A DNA stretch of 64,000 nucleotides from JADLHS01 sp020848635 (GCA_037044975.1 JBAOIL010000039.1:310001-374000); one strand, 5' to 3'. Shown: positions 29,850 through 41,200, counted from the first letter of the stretch. Notes: a model not told the origin generated them from the letters alone. Translations and numbers: made by a program.

Positions 29850-30617
29850 TTGCCAACCAACGCTGTTATTGGTCTCGAAAGCATTCGCAAGGTCTATCAG
29901 ACCGGCGAAGTGGAGGTTCACGCCGTGCGCGGCGTCTCGTTGACCATTCAGCCCGGCGAGTTCGTGGCCATCATGGGCGCGAGCGGTTCGGGCAAATCCA
30001 CGTTGATGAACATCATTGGCTGCCTTGACCGCGCCACCGCCGGCAATTACTGGCTCGACGGCGTGGACGTGTCCGGGTTGAACCGGGATGAATTGGCGGA
30101 TATCCGCAACTCGAAGATCGGATTTGTCTTTCAGGGATTCAACCTGCTCTCGCGCACCTCCGCGCTGGAGAATGTCGAACTCCCGATGCTTTACGTGCGG
30201 GAATCGCTCTCGCGGCACGAGCAGTTCGAACGTGCGTCGAAGGCGCTGGACATCGTGGGCTTGACCGGGCGGGCGGAACATTATCCCAATCAACTTTCCG
30301 GCGGACAGCAACAGCGCGTGGCCATCGCCCGCGCGCTGGTGAACCGCCCCGCCCTGCTGCTGGCGGACGAACCCACGGGCAATCTCGACAGCCAGACCAG
30401 CATCGAGATCATGGGCGTGTTTCAGCGATTGAACGACCAGGGCATGACAGTGGTTATGGTCACGCACGAACTGGACATCGCCTCCTTCGCCAAGCGCAAC
30501 GTCATCATGCGCGACGGGCAAGTTGTCAGCGACAACCCGGTGGCGCACCGGCTGCATTCGGAGACGGAACTGAACCGCCTGCGCGAAGCCCAACAAGCCG
30601 TCAAATTGAGCGCATGA
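29850..30617 (+). CDS. MacB-type ABC transporter ATP-binding protein
   Basis: A 255-residue ATPase of the MacB/LolD type. Walker A GASGSGKST at about 41-49, Q-loop FQGFN, signature LSGGQQQR, Walker B LLLADEPTGNLDS and switch His in VTHELD. The start is a TTG at 29850; the frame has no nearer ATG before IGLESIRKVYQTGE. It overlaps the permease start by 4 bp (ATGA). Together with the adaptor upstream and the TolC-like gene downstream it forms a MacAB-TolC-like exporter of peptides, lipids or macrolide-like compounds; the substrate is unknown. Confidence 0.95.
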   Translation: MPTNAVIGLESIRKVYQTGEVEVHAVRGVSLTIQPGEFVAIMGASGSGKSTLMNIIGCLDRATAGNYWLDGVDVSGLNRDELADIRNSKIGFVFQGFNLLSRTSALENVELPMLYVRESLSRHEQFERASKALDIVGLTGRAEHYPNQLSGGQQQRVAIARALVNRPALLLADEPTGNLDSQTSIEIMGVFQRLNDQGMTVVMVTHELDIASFAKRNVIMRDGQVVSDNPVAHRLHSETELNRLREAQQAVKLSA

Positions 30618-31823
30618 GAATTCTCGCCCCTTTCCGGATTGCCTTGCGCGCGTTGCGCCGAAACAAACTGCGCACGCTGCTCACCATGCTGGGCATCATC
30701 ATCGGCGTCACGCGCGGTCATCTCCGCCATCAGCATTGGCAACGGGGCGAAAGTTCAGGTGGAGGCCCAGGTCGCCAGTCTCGGGCAAAATGTGCTTACG
30801 GTTTTCCCCGGCAGTTTCAGTTCGGGCGGCGCGCGCGGCGGTTGGGGCTCGCGCAGCACGCTCACGGCGGAAGACGCCCAGGCCATCACGCGCGAGGTCG
30901 CCAATGTCGTCGCCGTCAGTTGCGAAGTACGCGACCGCAATCAGGTGCTCGCCAACGGCCTGAACTGGAACACGCAGGTGCAGGGCGAATCGCCGGATTA
31001 TCTCAGTGTGCGCGCATGGGGGTTGACCTCGGGGGCGATGTTCACCGAAGCGGATGTCCGCGGCACCTCGAAAGTTTGCATCATCGGCAAGACGGTGGTG
31101 GATCAACTTTTCACCGGCAGCGATCCCATCGGTCAAACGCTGCGCATCCGCGACATTCCCTTCAAGATTCTCGGCGTCCTCCAGTCCAAGGGCGTTAATT
31201 TCTTCGGCCAGGATCAGGACGACACGGTGGTCGTCCCCTACACGAGCGCCATGCGCCGGATTTCGGGCCGCGATTTTCTGAGTGCGATTCTGATTCAGGC
31301 GGACAAAGCCGAACAGATGGAACGCATTCAAGCCGAGGTGACGGCGGTGCTCCAGCAACGGCGCGGCGGGCGCGAACCCGACTTCACCGTCCGCAGCCAG
31401 CTGGAACTGGCCGAAGCCGCGACAGCGACCGCCAAGACCATGACCGCGCTTATTGGCAGCGTGGCGGCGATTTCACTCCTAGTGGGGGGCATTGGCATCA
31501 TGAATATCATGCTCGTAAGCGTAACGGAACGCACGCGCGAGATCGGCATCCGCATGGCCATCGGGGCCCGCGGACGGGACATCCTGTTGCAATTCCTGAT
31601 CGAGGCCGTGACTTTAAGCATCATCGGCGGCGCGCTGGGCATCTGCGGGGGCATTGCCGTGTCCAAGGTGATCGCCGCCAAAATGGACTGGCCGACGATG
31701 ACCTCGACCACCTCGATCATGGTGGCGTTCGTGTTCAGCGCGGCGGTCGGGATTTTCTTTGGCTTCTACCCCGCCCGCAAAGCCTCGAAACTCGACCCGA
31801 TTGACGCGTTGCGCTACGAGTGA
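30614..31823 (+). CDS. MacB-type ABC transporter permease, one frameshift
   Basis: A roughly 402-residue permease with the FtsX/MacB layout: N-terminal transmembrane helix (RRNKLRTLLTMLGIIIGV), a large periplasmic domain with STLTAEDAQAI and RAWGLTSGAMFTEADV, then three helices near the C-terminus (ALIGSVAAISLLVGGIGIMNIMLVSV, LTLSIIGGALGICGGI-like, IMVAFVFSAAVGIFFGFYPARKASKLDPIDALRYE). The frame breaks near 30712 just after GIIIGV and resumes as AVISAISIGNGAK. ATG 30614 overlaps the ATPase stop by 4 bp. Confidence 0.93.
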
Positions 31824-31929
31824 TGGTAACCCCTCCAACACCCAACGGCGAACGGCCAACATCCCGTGATGCGGAGCACGGTCGGATTGGATGCTGGGTG
31901 TTCGGGTCTTCATTTTCCCGCCTTGCCCC

Positions 31930-32940
31930 ATGACGGCGACCGTGCTGCCAACCCACACGCGCGATCTTTTTCAAACCGCCGTTCGGCGGGCCGCGGAGTT
32001 GTTGCGCGCGGGCGAGGTGGTTGCGTTGCCGACCGAAACCGTCTATGGCCTTGTGGCGAACGCGCTGAAGGCGGAGGCCGTGGCGAAAATATTCACGATC
32101 AAGGGCCGGCCCGCGCACAATCCCATCATCGTCCACGTCGCGAGCCTCGAAATGGCGCAGGCTTGTGTGACCGGCTGGCCGTTGGCGGCAGCACAACTCG
32201 CGAACAGCTTCTGGCCGGGTCCGCTCACGCTGGTGCTGCCAAAGTCCAAGGCAATTCCCGACCTCGTCACGGCCGGCGGCGCGACCGTGGGAGTGCGCTG
32301 GCCAAGCCATCCGTTTATCCAAGCCGTGATTCGCGAATGCGGCTTTCCGCTGGCGGCGCCCAGCGCGAATCTGTCGAACCAGATTTCTCCCACCACCGCC
32401 GAACACGTCCACAACCGTCTCGGCGACCAACTCGCGCTCATCGTGGATGGCGGACAATCCCAGGTGGGCATTGAATCCACCGTGGTTGATCTCACCACCA
32501 CTCCCCCGCGGGTTCTCCGTCCCGGCATGATCCACGAGGAATCGCTCGCGGCGGTCGTGGCAAGCATCCAACCGCCAACCGCCAACAACCAGCAGCCGCC
32601 AACCTTACGCAGTCCCGGCTTGTTGAAGAAGCATTATTCGCCCAAGGCCCGGCTGGTGATCCTTAAATGGGCCAACGACGCGGACCTCCGCCGGCAAATC
32701 GAAGATCGTAGCTTGCAACGCCTGAATGCACACATCATCACCCACACCCACATCCCCGCCGGCACCGGCCTGGGAGACGTGAGTGTGATTCCGCATGATG
32801 CGGAAGCGTTTGCCCGGGCGATTTACGGCGAGTTACATCGCTGCGACGCAGCCGGCGCGGCATTGATCGTGGTCGAAGCCTTGCCCGAAACGATTGAATG
32901 GCGGGCCATCGTGGATCGTCTGAACCGGGCGGCGAGTTGA
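31930..32940 (+). CDS. L-threonylcarbamoyladenylate synthase (Sua5 type)
   Basis: A 336-residue two-domain Sua5/YwlC protein making threonylcarbamoyl-AMP for the t6A37 modification of ANN-decoding tRNAs. YrdC-domain motifs: GEVVALPTETVYGL at about 31-44, IKGRPAHNPIIVHV, SFWPGPLTLVLP and FPLAAPSANLS. The Sua5 linker and C-terminal domain start at RSPGLLKKHYSPKARLVIL. The linker IQPPTANNQQPPTL is encoded by a low-complexity CCAAC-rich stretch. ATG 31930 gives the normal length; the frame extends 39 bp further. It is placed between the ABC genes and the TolC-like gene, perhaps in the same transcript. Confidence 0.93.
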   Translation: MTATVLPTHTRDLFQTAVRRAAELLRAGEVVALPTETVYGLVANALKAEAVAKIFTIKGRPAHNPIIVHVASLEMAQACVTGWPLAAAQLANSFWPGPLTLVLPKSKAIPDLVTAGGATVGVRWPSHPFIQAVIRECGFPLAAPSANLSNQISPTTAEHVHNRLGDQLALIVDGGQSQVGIESTVVDLTTTPPRVLRPGMIHEESLAAVVASIQPPTANNQQPPTLRSPGLLKKHYSPKARLVILKWANDADLRRQIEDRSLQRLNAHIITHTHIPAGTGLGDVSVIPHDAEAFARAIYGELHRCDAAGAALIVVEALPETIEWRAIVDRLNRAAS

Positions 32941-32974
32941 CGAATGCCCGGCGTTACCCCAACCTTTGCCCTCA

Positions 32975-34537
32975 ATGAAACTTTTAGGATTTTTGGCCAC
33001 CTGCACGATCGCCGCCCTCACGCTTGGCGCGCGGGCGGAATCGCCGCAGACCCGCGCTCTGTCGCTGGAGGATTGCATCAAAATCGCGCTCGAACACAAC
33101 CTCGATGTGCAAATCCAACGGATCAATCCGGCGATAGCGACACTTCTCCCTCGGGGCTTCATATAGCAGCTATGATCCCACGCTTCGGCCTTTCCGGGAA
33201 TCATAGTTACAATCTGTCACCCGGCGGCGTGGATACGGAGGGCCGTTCGTTTAATGGCCAGGAGAGCGAGACGGACCGATTCAGCAGTTCCCTCCAGGGC
33301 CTGCTGCCGTGGGGTCTGAACTACGAACCTCGGCGGAACGATGGCCGATCGCTACGGCACCGGTCGCCGGTGTCGCGGACCGACACCGTCTTCCCCTTCG
33401 AAACAGACCTCCGGGGATGTCGGCGCATTGACGTTGCGGCAGCCGTTGTTGAAGAATTTCTGGGTTGATTCCACGCGCCTGCAAATCTATCTCAACAAAC
33501 AGAATGTCAAAATCTCTGAACTCGATGTCCGGTTGCAGATCATTACCACGGTGTCGGACGTAGAGCAGGCTTACTTCGATCTGATTCACGCCCAGGAAGC
33601 CGTCAAGGTGCAACAGCAGGCACTGGAACTGGCCGAGCGACTCGTCGCCGAAAACCGGCGACGAGTGGAAGTCGGCGCGCTGGCGCCGCTGGACTCGAAG
33701 CAAGCGGAATCGCAGGCGGCCTCAGCGCGCGCGGATCTGCTCGCAACCCAAAGCACCCGCGACACCACGGAACGCGTCCTGAAGAACCTCCTGAGTGACA
33801 ACTATGGCGATTGGGCGAATGTGACCGTGCAGCCGACGGATGCACTGCTGGCCATTCCCCAGCAGTTCAACCTCCAGGAAAGCTGGCGTACGGGACTGGC
33901 CCAGCGACCCGATTTATTGCAGGCCAAGTTGAGCCTGGAAAAGCAGGGCTACATCATCCGTTACTCGAAGAACCAGTTGTATCCGCAGTTGGATTTGGTC
34001 GGCGCCTACGGATATAGCGCCTCTTCCACTGAATTCAGCGGGGCCTTCGGCCAGATCAGCAGCGCAGACAATCCTTTTTACAGCGTCGGCGCACAGGTGA
34101 CAATTCCCTTGGGTAACACCAGCGCCCGAAACAACTATAAATCGGCCAAGGCGACCAAGGAACAACTCAGTTTGCAGCTAAAACAACTCCAACAAGCGAC
34201 GTTGATCAAAATTGAAAACGCCATGGCCGTGGCGCAAACAAGCTTCCAGCGCGTCTCCGCCACCCACGAAGCCCGGCTTTATGCCGGGGCTGCGCTCGAG
34301 GCCGAACAAACCAAACTCGATAAGGGCAAAAGCACCACCTTCGTCGTTTTGCAATTGCAGAAGGACCTGACGTCAGCGCGATCGGCCGAGATCCGAGCCT
34401 TGGCCGACTATAACATCGCCCTCGCCCGCCTCGCCCAGAACGAAGGCAGCACCCTCGACCGGCGCCAGATTGGTTTGCATGTCACCGGCGCGGAGAATAA
34501 CTACGCCCCGGCGATCTTCACGCAACCACCTCCCTAA
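32975..34537 (+). CDS. TolC-like outer membrane efflux protein, several frameshifts
   Basis: Outer membrane factor of about 520 residues. ATG 32975 opens a signal peptide (LLGFLATCTIAALTLGARA) and SLEDCIKIALEHNLDVQIQRINPAIA, the usual TolC start. The frame then breaks about four times between 33120 and 33420; pieces such as SYDPTLR, LSGNHSYNLSPGG and LQGLLPWGLNYE are readable in different frames. From VGALTLRQPLLKNFW onward (about 33415) the frame is intact, with two long helical blocks (AQEAVKVQQQALELAERLVAENRRRVEVGAL; ATKEQLSLQLKQLQQATLIKIENA) and a normal end. It would complete the MacAB-like pump. Confidence 0.85.
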
Positions 34538-34564
34538 ACGCCGGCCGCAAAAGTGCGACGCTGG

Positions 34565-35037
34565 CTAACCCGGTTTTGCCAGCAGCCAGGCTGGGTCGCC
34601 GACGAAATCCTGTGCCATCTCGGCGGCGTCGGCAGCCTTGACCGGCCGGTATTTTCCGGTGGCTTCGGCCAGGATCACGTTCGCCAGCATTGCGCGCGGA
34701 GGCTTTCGCCTCGTAGATGCGGTCTTTACGATTCACCACCAGTTCACTCGTAACGACCACCGTCCTCGCCCGGCGCAAGCGGGTGCCGATAGCGTACGGT
34801 CAGTTCGGCGCAATAGGCAAATTTGCGCGTTGGCACGGCGCAGGCCCAGACCATGATTTCATCCAGGACCGTCGCGAGGATGCCTCCGTGAACCACCCCT
34901 TTGAAACCGATGTGCTCAGCGCGCGGAACAAAACGGGTCTGAACCACACGCCCATCCGTTTCAAATCGCAGCCGCAGACCAAAAGGGTTCGATTCACCGC
35001 AGACAAAACAGGAATGGGTGTGCGGCAGAGGCTTCAT
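34565..35037 (-). CDS. PaaI-like hotdog-fold thioesterase, two frameshifts
   Basis: A roughly 157-residue thioesterase-superfamily protein. It starts HSCFVCGESNPFGLRLRF and has the catalytic-loop pattern GVVHGGILATVLDEIMVWA (HGG-D/E) at about residues 48-66, then ELTVRYRHPLAPGE. The frame shifts near 34755 to VVVTSELVVNRKDRIYEAKA and again near 34700 to ANVILAEATGKYRPVK, ending with FVGDPAWLLAKPG and a TAG at 34565-34567. It would hydrolyse an acyl-CoA; the substrate is unknown. It is the last gene of the long minus-strand run, convergent with tolC. Confidence 0.8.
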
Positions 35038-35054
35038 ACAGGGGAGGATCGGGA

Positions 35055-37190
35055 TTATTTCTGCGGTTGGGCGCCGATCTTCTTAAGGAACGGCTCAATT
35101 GACCGTGGACGCCCCAGGAACTTCTCGATGGATTCGTTCACGTCCCGCGAATTGCCCTTGGAATAGATCTCCTCCCGTAGCCGGCGTCCCGCTGCCTGAT
35201 CGTAATAGCCGTCCGGCGCGTTCTCAAACACCGTCGCCATGTCGGCCGCAATCGCGTCCGCCCAGGCATAACCGTAATAGCCCGCATCGTAGCCGGTGAA
35301 GTGACCGAGATACGCGATCAGCGCCGTGTCGTCCGGCGCCGGCAGGAAAGTCCGGCTCAAGGCGGCGTTCGCCAGCGGGATCGCATTCGTAGCGTTGGCG
35401 GCGGTGATTTGCGTGTGGAGATATAGATCCATCAAACCGAAGGAAAGCTGCCGGCGGTAGTGCGACCCGTAGGTCGCGTATTTTGCGGCTTGGAGCTGGT
35501 CGAGAATTTCCGGCGGAATCTTCTTGCCCGGATCGCGGTAGTCCGCAGCAAAACTGTCGAGCACCTTCTTGTCCCAGGTCCAGTTCTCCAGCATTTGCGA
35601 CGGGGCTTCCACAAAGTCTCCCGGTACGCTCGAACCCGCGAAGCGCGTGAACTGCGCGCGGGTCAGGATTGCGTGCATTGCATGGCCAAACTCGTGGAAG
35701 AGCGTCTCCACCGAATCATGATCGAGCAGTGACGGCTTGTCCTCGGACGGCGGCGGGAAATTGCACACGAGCGAGATAACCGGCCGCTGATACGTGCCGT
35801 CCGCGAGCCGTTTGCCGTCGATGATCGGGAACATGGCAAAATGGTGGTATTTGCCCTCGCGCGGAAACAGGTCGAGATAGAAAAAGCCGAGTGGCTCGCT
35901 GGTTTGCGTGTCGGTCACAGCCCAGAGTTGCAGGCCCGCCACCCACTGATACGGCGGTTCGAGCTGCGTGAACGTGACGCCGAAGATGCGCTGGTAAATG
36001 GCAAACATTCCATCCAGCACGCGTTGCATCGGGAAATAAACGCGCAGTTGTTCGCCGTCCACGTTGTATTTCGTCTTCTTCAACTGGTCGGCGTAATAGC
36101 GCCAGTCCCACAAATGGATCTGGGCGTTGGGATCGCCGGTCTCGGCCGCTTTGAGCTTTTGAAATTCGGCCAGTTCCGCGTCCAGCTTCGGCTGCAGTCC
36201 GTCCCGCAGCTTTTCCTCAAACGCGATGGCCGTGTGCCCATTCTTCGCCATCTTCACTTCGATCTGGAAATCCGCCCAATTGGCATAGCCAAGCAATTTC
36301 GCGATCGTATCGCGCAGTCCGAGGATTTTCTCGACGAGCGGCACGTTCTCCGCAATGGCCAGGCGGTTCTGCTCGGTCAATACCTGCTTGCGGACGGCTT
36401 CGCTCTTCACGTGTTCCATCACCGCGAGGTATTGCCACGTCACATTGACCATCACGGTGTATTCATCGGCGCCCGTCTTGACCCCCGGCGCGTTCAACAA
36501 ACTCTCCGGCGCCCCGTCCAGTTCGGCCTTGGTGAACTTGAGCGCCTTTTGCGCCTTGTTGATGTTGCTGTCGAAATCCGTGCTGACGCTGGCCAGTTCC
36601 TTGCGCAGCCGTTCAACCTCGTCCCGCTGTGGTTTCGGCAAGGCCAGACCCGCCCGGCGATAGTCGCGCATCGTATCGGCCAGCAATTTGGCCGCCTCGC
36701 CGGAAAGCTTGGGCTGGGTATCCGCATACGCCTTCACCGCGCGATAGACATCCTCCCGATAGTCCAAGCCCACGCCCCATTCCTGCAGCCGCTTTACCGC
36801 CTCGGTCGCCGCCGCGCGCATCGCGGCGTTGGTGCTGGTTTCTTTGATGAGATACAGGCGGTTCATGGCGCCGCCAGTTTGAAACCCAATGTCGTCCAGC
36901 GCCCCAATGGTGTTGGTAAAATTGACCTGGTCCGGCGGGAGTTTGCCGATCTGGTCCAACGCGGCATTGGCGGAGGCCATGGTTTGATCCGCCGTGGCCT
37001 GAATGGCTGCCGGAGTGGTTTCAAATTCCGGGAGCCGCAGGACGTTCTTAAACTTCGTCCCCGCACGCTGAATCCCCACCAGGGAAGTCGCTGTGACCGA
37101 AATCGGTTCCGCGGCGGATTTGACCGCCGGAGTTGAACAGGAAGTTGCCAGTGCCGCGAGGGTCAGCATAACGAAAATGCGCTTTAGCAT
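35055..37190 (-). CDS. M3-family zinc oligopeptidase, lipoprotein
   Basis: A 711-residue thimet/oligopeptidase F-like metallopeptidase. The zinc site is HEFGH near residue 498 (LFHEFGHAMHAI); the third ligand and substrate region follow in VEAPSQMLENW. The N-terminus from ATG 37190 is a lipoprotein signal (FVMLTLAALATS then Cys), so the enzyme is predicted to be membrane-anchored and extracytoplasmic, unlike the cytosolic E. coli homologues. The frame is open 36 bp upstream. It degrades short peptides, which fits the neighbouring giant protease, though the link is inferred. Confidence 0.95.
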   Translation of the reverse strand: MLKRIFVMLTLAALATSCSTPAVKSAAEPISVTATSLVGIQRAGTKFKNVLRLPEFETTPAAIQATADQTMASANAALDQIGKLPPDQVNFTNTIGALDDIGFQTGGAMNRLYLIKETSTNAAMRAAATEAVKRLQEWGVGLDYREDVYRAVKAYADTQPKLSGEAAKLLADTMRDYRRAGLALPKPQRDEVERLRKELASVSTDFDSNINKAQKALKFTKAELDGAPESLLNAPGVKTGADEYTVMVNVTWQYLAVMEHVKSEAVRKQVLTEQNRLAIAENVPLVEKILGLRDTIAKLLGYANWADFQIEVKMAKNGHTAIAFEEKLRDGLQPKLDAELAEFQKLKAAETGDPNAQIHLWDWRYYADQLKKTKYNVDGEQLRVYFPMQRVLDGMFAIYQRIFGVTFTQLEPPYQWVAGLQLWAVTDTQTSEPLGFFYLDLFPREGKYHHFAMFPIIDGKRLADGTYQRPVISLVCNFPPPSEDKPSLLDHDSVETLFHEFGHAMHAILTRAQFTRFAGSSVPGDFVEAPSQMLENWTWDKKVLDSFAADYRDPGKKIPPEILDQLQAAKYATYGSHYRRQLSFGLMDLYLHTQITAANATNAIPLANAALSRTFLPAPDDTALIAYLGHFTGYDAGYYGYAWADAIAADMATVFENAPDGYYDQAAGRRLREEIYSKGNSRDVNESIEKFLGRPRSIEPFLKKIGAQPQK

Positions 37191-37294
37191 GGCGCGCAAG
37201 CTAACGACGGGGGGGCCGAGCTTCAAGCGGATTTGCCGCCGCAGGGGTTTTGTGGCGGGCGGTCGTCACTGGCGGCGCTTTGCAACACAGGGGT

Positions 37295-38263
37295 TCACCC
37301 GGCCCCTCGGCGCAACCGGCCCGCCGCCATCTGGGTCGCCTGGGTGCCCACGGCAACTCCCTGTCGAAGCCAGGCCTCCGGCGCGCGACCCAACTGGATT
37401 TCCCGCGCGACCCCGGCCAGCAAGGCGTCCCCGGCCCCGACCGTATTCCGCGGCTGTACGCGACGGGGCGCGGCAAAAGCCTGGAAGCCCCCGGCCACGT
37501 TGACGAGCAGACTGCGCCGGCTACCGCGGGAAACCAAAACCCAGCCCCGCGTCTGGCGGGACAACGCCCCGGCGGCGCGCACGACGTCGGCTTCCGCCCG
37601 CAGCGGTTTGCCCCACCATTGCGCCAGTTCATGGTCATTGGGCTTCACCAGAAAGGGGCGGGCTTTGATCGCGGCGGCGAGCACCGGCCCGTCGCAATCG
37701 AGCAAAGTTTTCACCCCGCACCGGTGCGCGAGGCGGATGAATTGGGCATAGGCCGTAACCGGAACGCCCCGCGGCAGGCTGCCGGAAAGAATGAGCAACG
37801 CCTCGCCCCGTGCGGCTCCCCATCCGAGGGATAGCGGTTGAGCGGATTTCGTCCGGGCGCTCGGGTTTCTTCGCAGGCCCGGCAATTTTCGCTTTACGCT
37901 GCTCAAAATCCCGCGCCATTCAAGCTGCGAGAGCTTCGGGCCGAGCGGGTTAAAACGCATTTGGCGACCGCCTTTCGTGGTGAGGATCACATTGACGCGC
38001 GTCGCGTCGCGCAGCCGGATAACGTGGGCCGGAAGATTCTCGGATCGCAGATACGCACCAAGTTCCTCGCCGGTCTGGCCCCCAAGCGGCAGGAGCAACT
38101 GGGGTTTACCCCCGAGCTGTTTCAGCCAGCGGGCAACATTGATGCCCTTGCCCCCGGCCCAGCGGCGTTCCGATTGAACATTATTCTTCTCCTCCCACAC
38201 CACGTCGTCCACGCGCCACTCGGCGTCAATGGACGGATTGAGCGCAAGGATGAGCGCGGACAT
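37295..38263 (-). CDS. PfkB-family sugar kinase (1-phosphofructokinase/tagatose-6-P kinase type)
   Basis: A 322-residue ribokinase-fold kinase. It starts ALILALNPSIDAEWRVDDV, has the WAGGKGINVARWLKQLGG sugar-binding motif at about 35-52, KPNDHEL, and the ATP/anion-hole motif NTVGAGDALLAG with the catalytic Asp near residue 286. The layout is that of the LacC/FruK subgroup, which phosphorylates sugar phosphates. An insertion (RKLPGLRRNPSARTKSAQ) after residue 120 is unusual. ATG 38263 shares one base with the stop of the giant protease gene (TGATG), so translation is probably coupled. The sugar is not determinable here. Confidence 0.88.
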   Translation of the reverse strand: MSALILALNPSIDAEWRVDDVVWEEKNNVQSERRWAGGKGINVARWLKQLGGKPQLLLPLGGQTGEELGAYLRSENLPAHVIRLRDATRVNVILTTKGGRQMRFNPLGPKLSQLEWRGILSSVKRKLPGLRRNPSARTKSAQPLSLGWGAARGEALLILSGSLPRGVPVTAYAQFIRLAHRCGVKTLLDCDGPVLAAAIKARPFLVKPNDHELAQWWGKPLRAEADVVRAAGALSRQTRGWVLVSRGSRRSLLVNVAGGFQAFAAPRRVQPRNTVGAGDALLAGVAREIQLGRAPEAWLRQGVAVGTQATQMAAGRLRRGAG

Positions 38264-41200
38264 CAGGGTAGTTGCAGCAGGCGATAGAAACGCGTGGGAT
38301 CAAAGCCGCCGGTTTGCGAACCGTCATCGAGGAACTGGAACAATCCCGTCGTGGAAGTGACGGCGGGTGGAATTGGGAACGGCGTCCACGTTGAAGGCAC
38401 AAGGAACGGCGTCCACTGCACCTGATATTGCGTGTTGGTCGGCCCACCCCATGTGAGCAGGAACCCGTTGTAAACCTGCCGGATGCTGGAAATGATTGGC
38501 GGTGGGAAGTAAGGATTGATCGCGATGCCGGCCCGCACACGGAAGAAGCTGAACGGCGACGGCAGCGGGATGCAATACGTGGTGGAATAATCCACCGCGG
38601 TGACCGTCGGCGAAACAATCACCCAGTTCGTGCTCGCCAGGTTCGTCAAGCCTTCGATGTAATAATGCAGGCCCGGCAGCGACGTCCAGGTCAGGCAGAA
38701 ACTGTTGCTGGTGGCATAGGCATTGGTGATGACAATGTTGGTGCCGTAGACCGCCCATTCCGTGGCCTGAACACAATAGGAAACTGGCCCGCCGGAAATG
38801 TTCGCCGCAGCCATATACCACTCCCCCGGAGCCAAGGGCACGGGTTGACTGAAGTCGAACACGGTGATGACTTCATCGTTCGTGAAAACGTTCGCGCTGA
38901 AATAATCAAACACATTAAACGTCGGCGGCAAGCCGCGCCGCAACAGCAGCGTCATATCGCCGGTGGGATGGTTGATCTCAAATTGGGCCCGGACGGCGTT
39001 GGAGGAAACCGTGTAGCGATAATAATCCAGGGAGACCTCCGGCCCGGCGTTGACCGTGCAAAAGGGCACGCCATTGGTGAGCGTGACGAACGGCGGCATC
39101 CCCGCGAGATCAAAATCCACCAGCACGGTATAGCTGACGGTGAAGGCATTTTTGTTCTCGATGGCCAGGTAATAACGCTGGCCGGGCTGCAAGTTCGCCT
39201 TGGCGCTGGTGGGCGGAATCGTATTCGTCGTGCTCAGCACCTCGGTCCAGTTGTTGGCGCTCGCCGCAAACACCACGTCCGGGAACGGGGCTGGGTTCGT
39301 CGCGCCATACGCCGGCTTGAGGGTCTGGTTAAAATAGAATCCGAGCGGCCCTGGCGTGGCATTATACAGAATATTGGTGGCAAACCGCGCCACCCCTGGC
39401 ACGTCCACGATGTAATAAGCGATCTGGCCCGCTGGAATCGTGGTCGCCACCGGCACCCCCGGCTGCAACGGCCGCGCGGTGGCTGTGTTGGTCTGGTAGA
39501 TGAATTGCATCTCCCAACTGATGAGCGAGACCTGATTTGTTGCGCCGGTCCGGGAGTCCCACAGTTCCAGTGTCCAGTCGCCATAGGCGTTCTCGCCCCG
39601 CAGGATTTCCAGCGACTCCTCCGCCAGCACGTAGCGGGGACCGGACGCCTCGGTGAGCGTGAAGGAATCCACGAGCACGCCGGAATCATCGTTTGGGTCC
39701 ATCGGCGCAAGGCCAACGGTGGTGATGTTGCTGCGCGCCGTGAAAAGCAACCCGCCCGGCTGCCAATTCGTGGTGCCGAGGAAAGTGTTGGTGGCCTGGC
39801 CGGGCACAAAAATCTGCGCGCCAAGCGCGGCGCCGCAAACCGCTGGCGGCGTGAGCATGCCGCATTTGCCGGCGGCCCCGGCGGCGTAAATCTGCTGAAT
39901 TTCTGAGGCAGAAAGAGCGCGATTGAAAACCGTCGGCTCGTCGATCAATCCGTCAAAAGCGGTATCCCGAAGTGAGGGTGGAACCCGATTACCAAGGGTG
40001 AATTCCCCGGGAAAATTCCAAGATTCCATGCCGTAGTGTTTTCCAACACCCCGTTGACATAGTATTTGAGAGTTGAACCATCGTAAACGCCGGCAACATG
40101 AGTCCATGTATTTGCCGGCATGAGTGTAACTGCTGTAGACCACCGTTACATTGCCGAAACCACCATCGCTGCTGACGTGGAAATAGCCATTGCCAGCAGT
40201 ATTGATCGAAAAGGTGTAGCTGCGCTGGTTTAAGGCACCCTCCCATTTTGAGACTATTTCGCGCGGAAAACCACCCAGGCTGCGCGGATTGATCCACGAC
40301 TCCACCGTCATTGCATTTGTAAATTTCAGATTTGAAGCATCTGGAACTACAACCTTCTGATTCAGCGCACTAAAATTAAACGCTGTCCCCACCTTCCCAA
40401 CCCCATAAGTCACACCCCCTTGCGGGGTCCCAAAATTCCCATCTACTTTGTCACTCGCATTATTCTGCCCCGGCCACCAACTCACGATGCCATCCAGCGT
40501 CCCGGCAGCGCGATAATCATAGTTCAACCGGTAGCTGCGGCCGGCGGTCGTGGGCACGCTCCGCAAAATCTGGCCGGATCGCAGCGCCAGCGACTGCGCC
40601 CCGACGGTCACCGGCGGGGCCCCGGGAACAACCGTCACCAGATTCGTAGTCAGTACGTTCCAGCCATTCACCACCGACGGGGTGGCAAAATCCCCTATGG
40701 GCTGCGGCGGCTCGAAATTACTGATGTTCACCGGCGGGCCAGGGGGCGTGGCCGTCAATGGGGGCGCCGCAAACTTGATCGGAGTGGTGCTGAGATTGGT
40801 GTTCTCGGTGAAGTACAGGTAGCTGTAATTGTTGTTGATGGAGCTGACGGTGTAGTTCCAGAGCGTGTTGGTACTCGGATTTGCCGGACTCGTTCATGAT
40901 GATCGTCACCAGCGTGGACAACCCCGGACCGTAATTCACGGTGAGCCGGCCCGTGCCGGAGGTCAGGCCGGTGTCCAGCAACTGAGCGCCCTGGTAATAG
41001 ACCGTCATCTGGTCCGGCGCATCGAAGAAATCATAGTCAATCGTCAGCTTCCCCGCGGTCGCGCCGGTATCAATGACATTCGTCACCGCCGACGGCCCGC
41101 CGTTGGTGGAAACTGGAATGACATTGGTCACGCTGATCGTGCTGCCGAACCCTTCGGTGCTTGTGCCGCCGCGATTTTGGGCCAGCAACACCCGCGTGCC

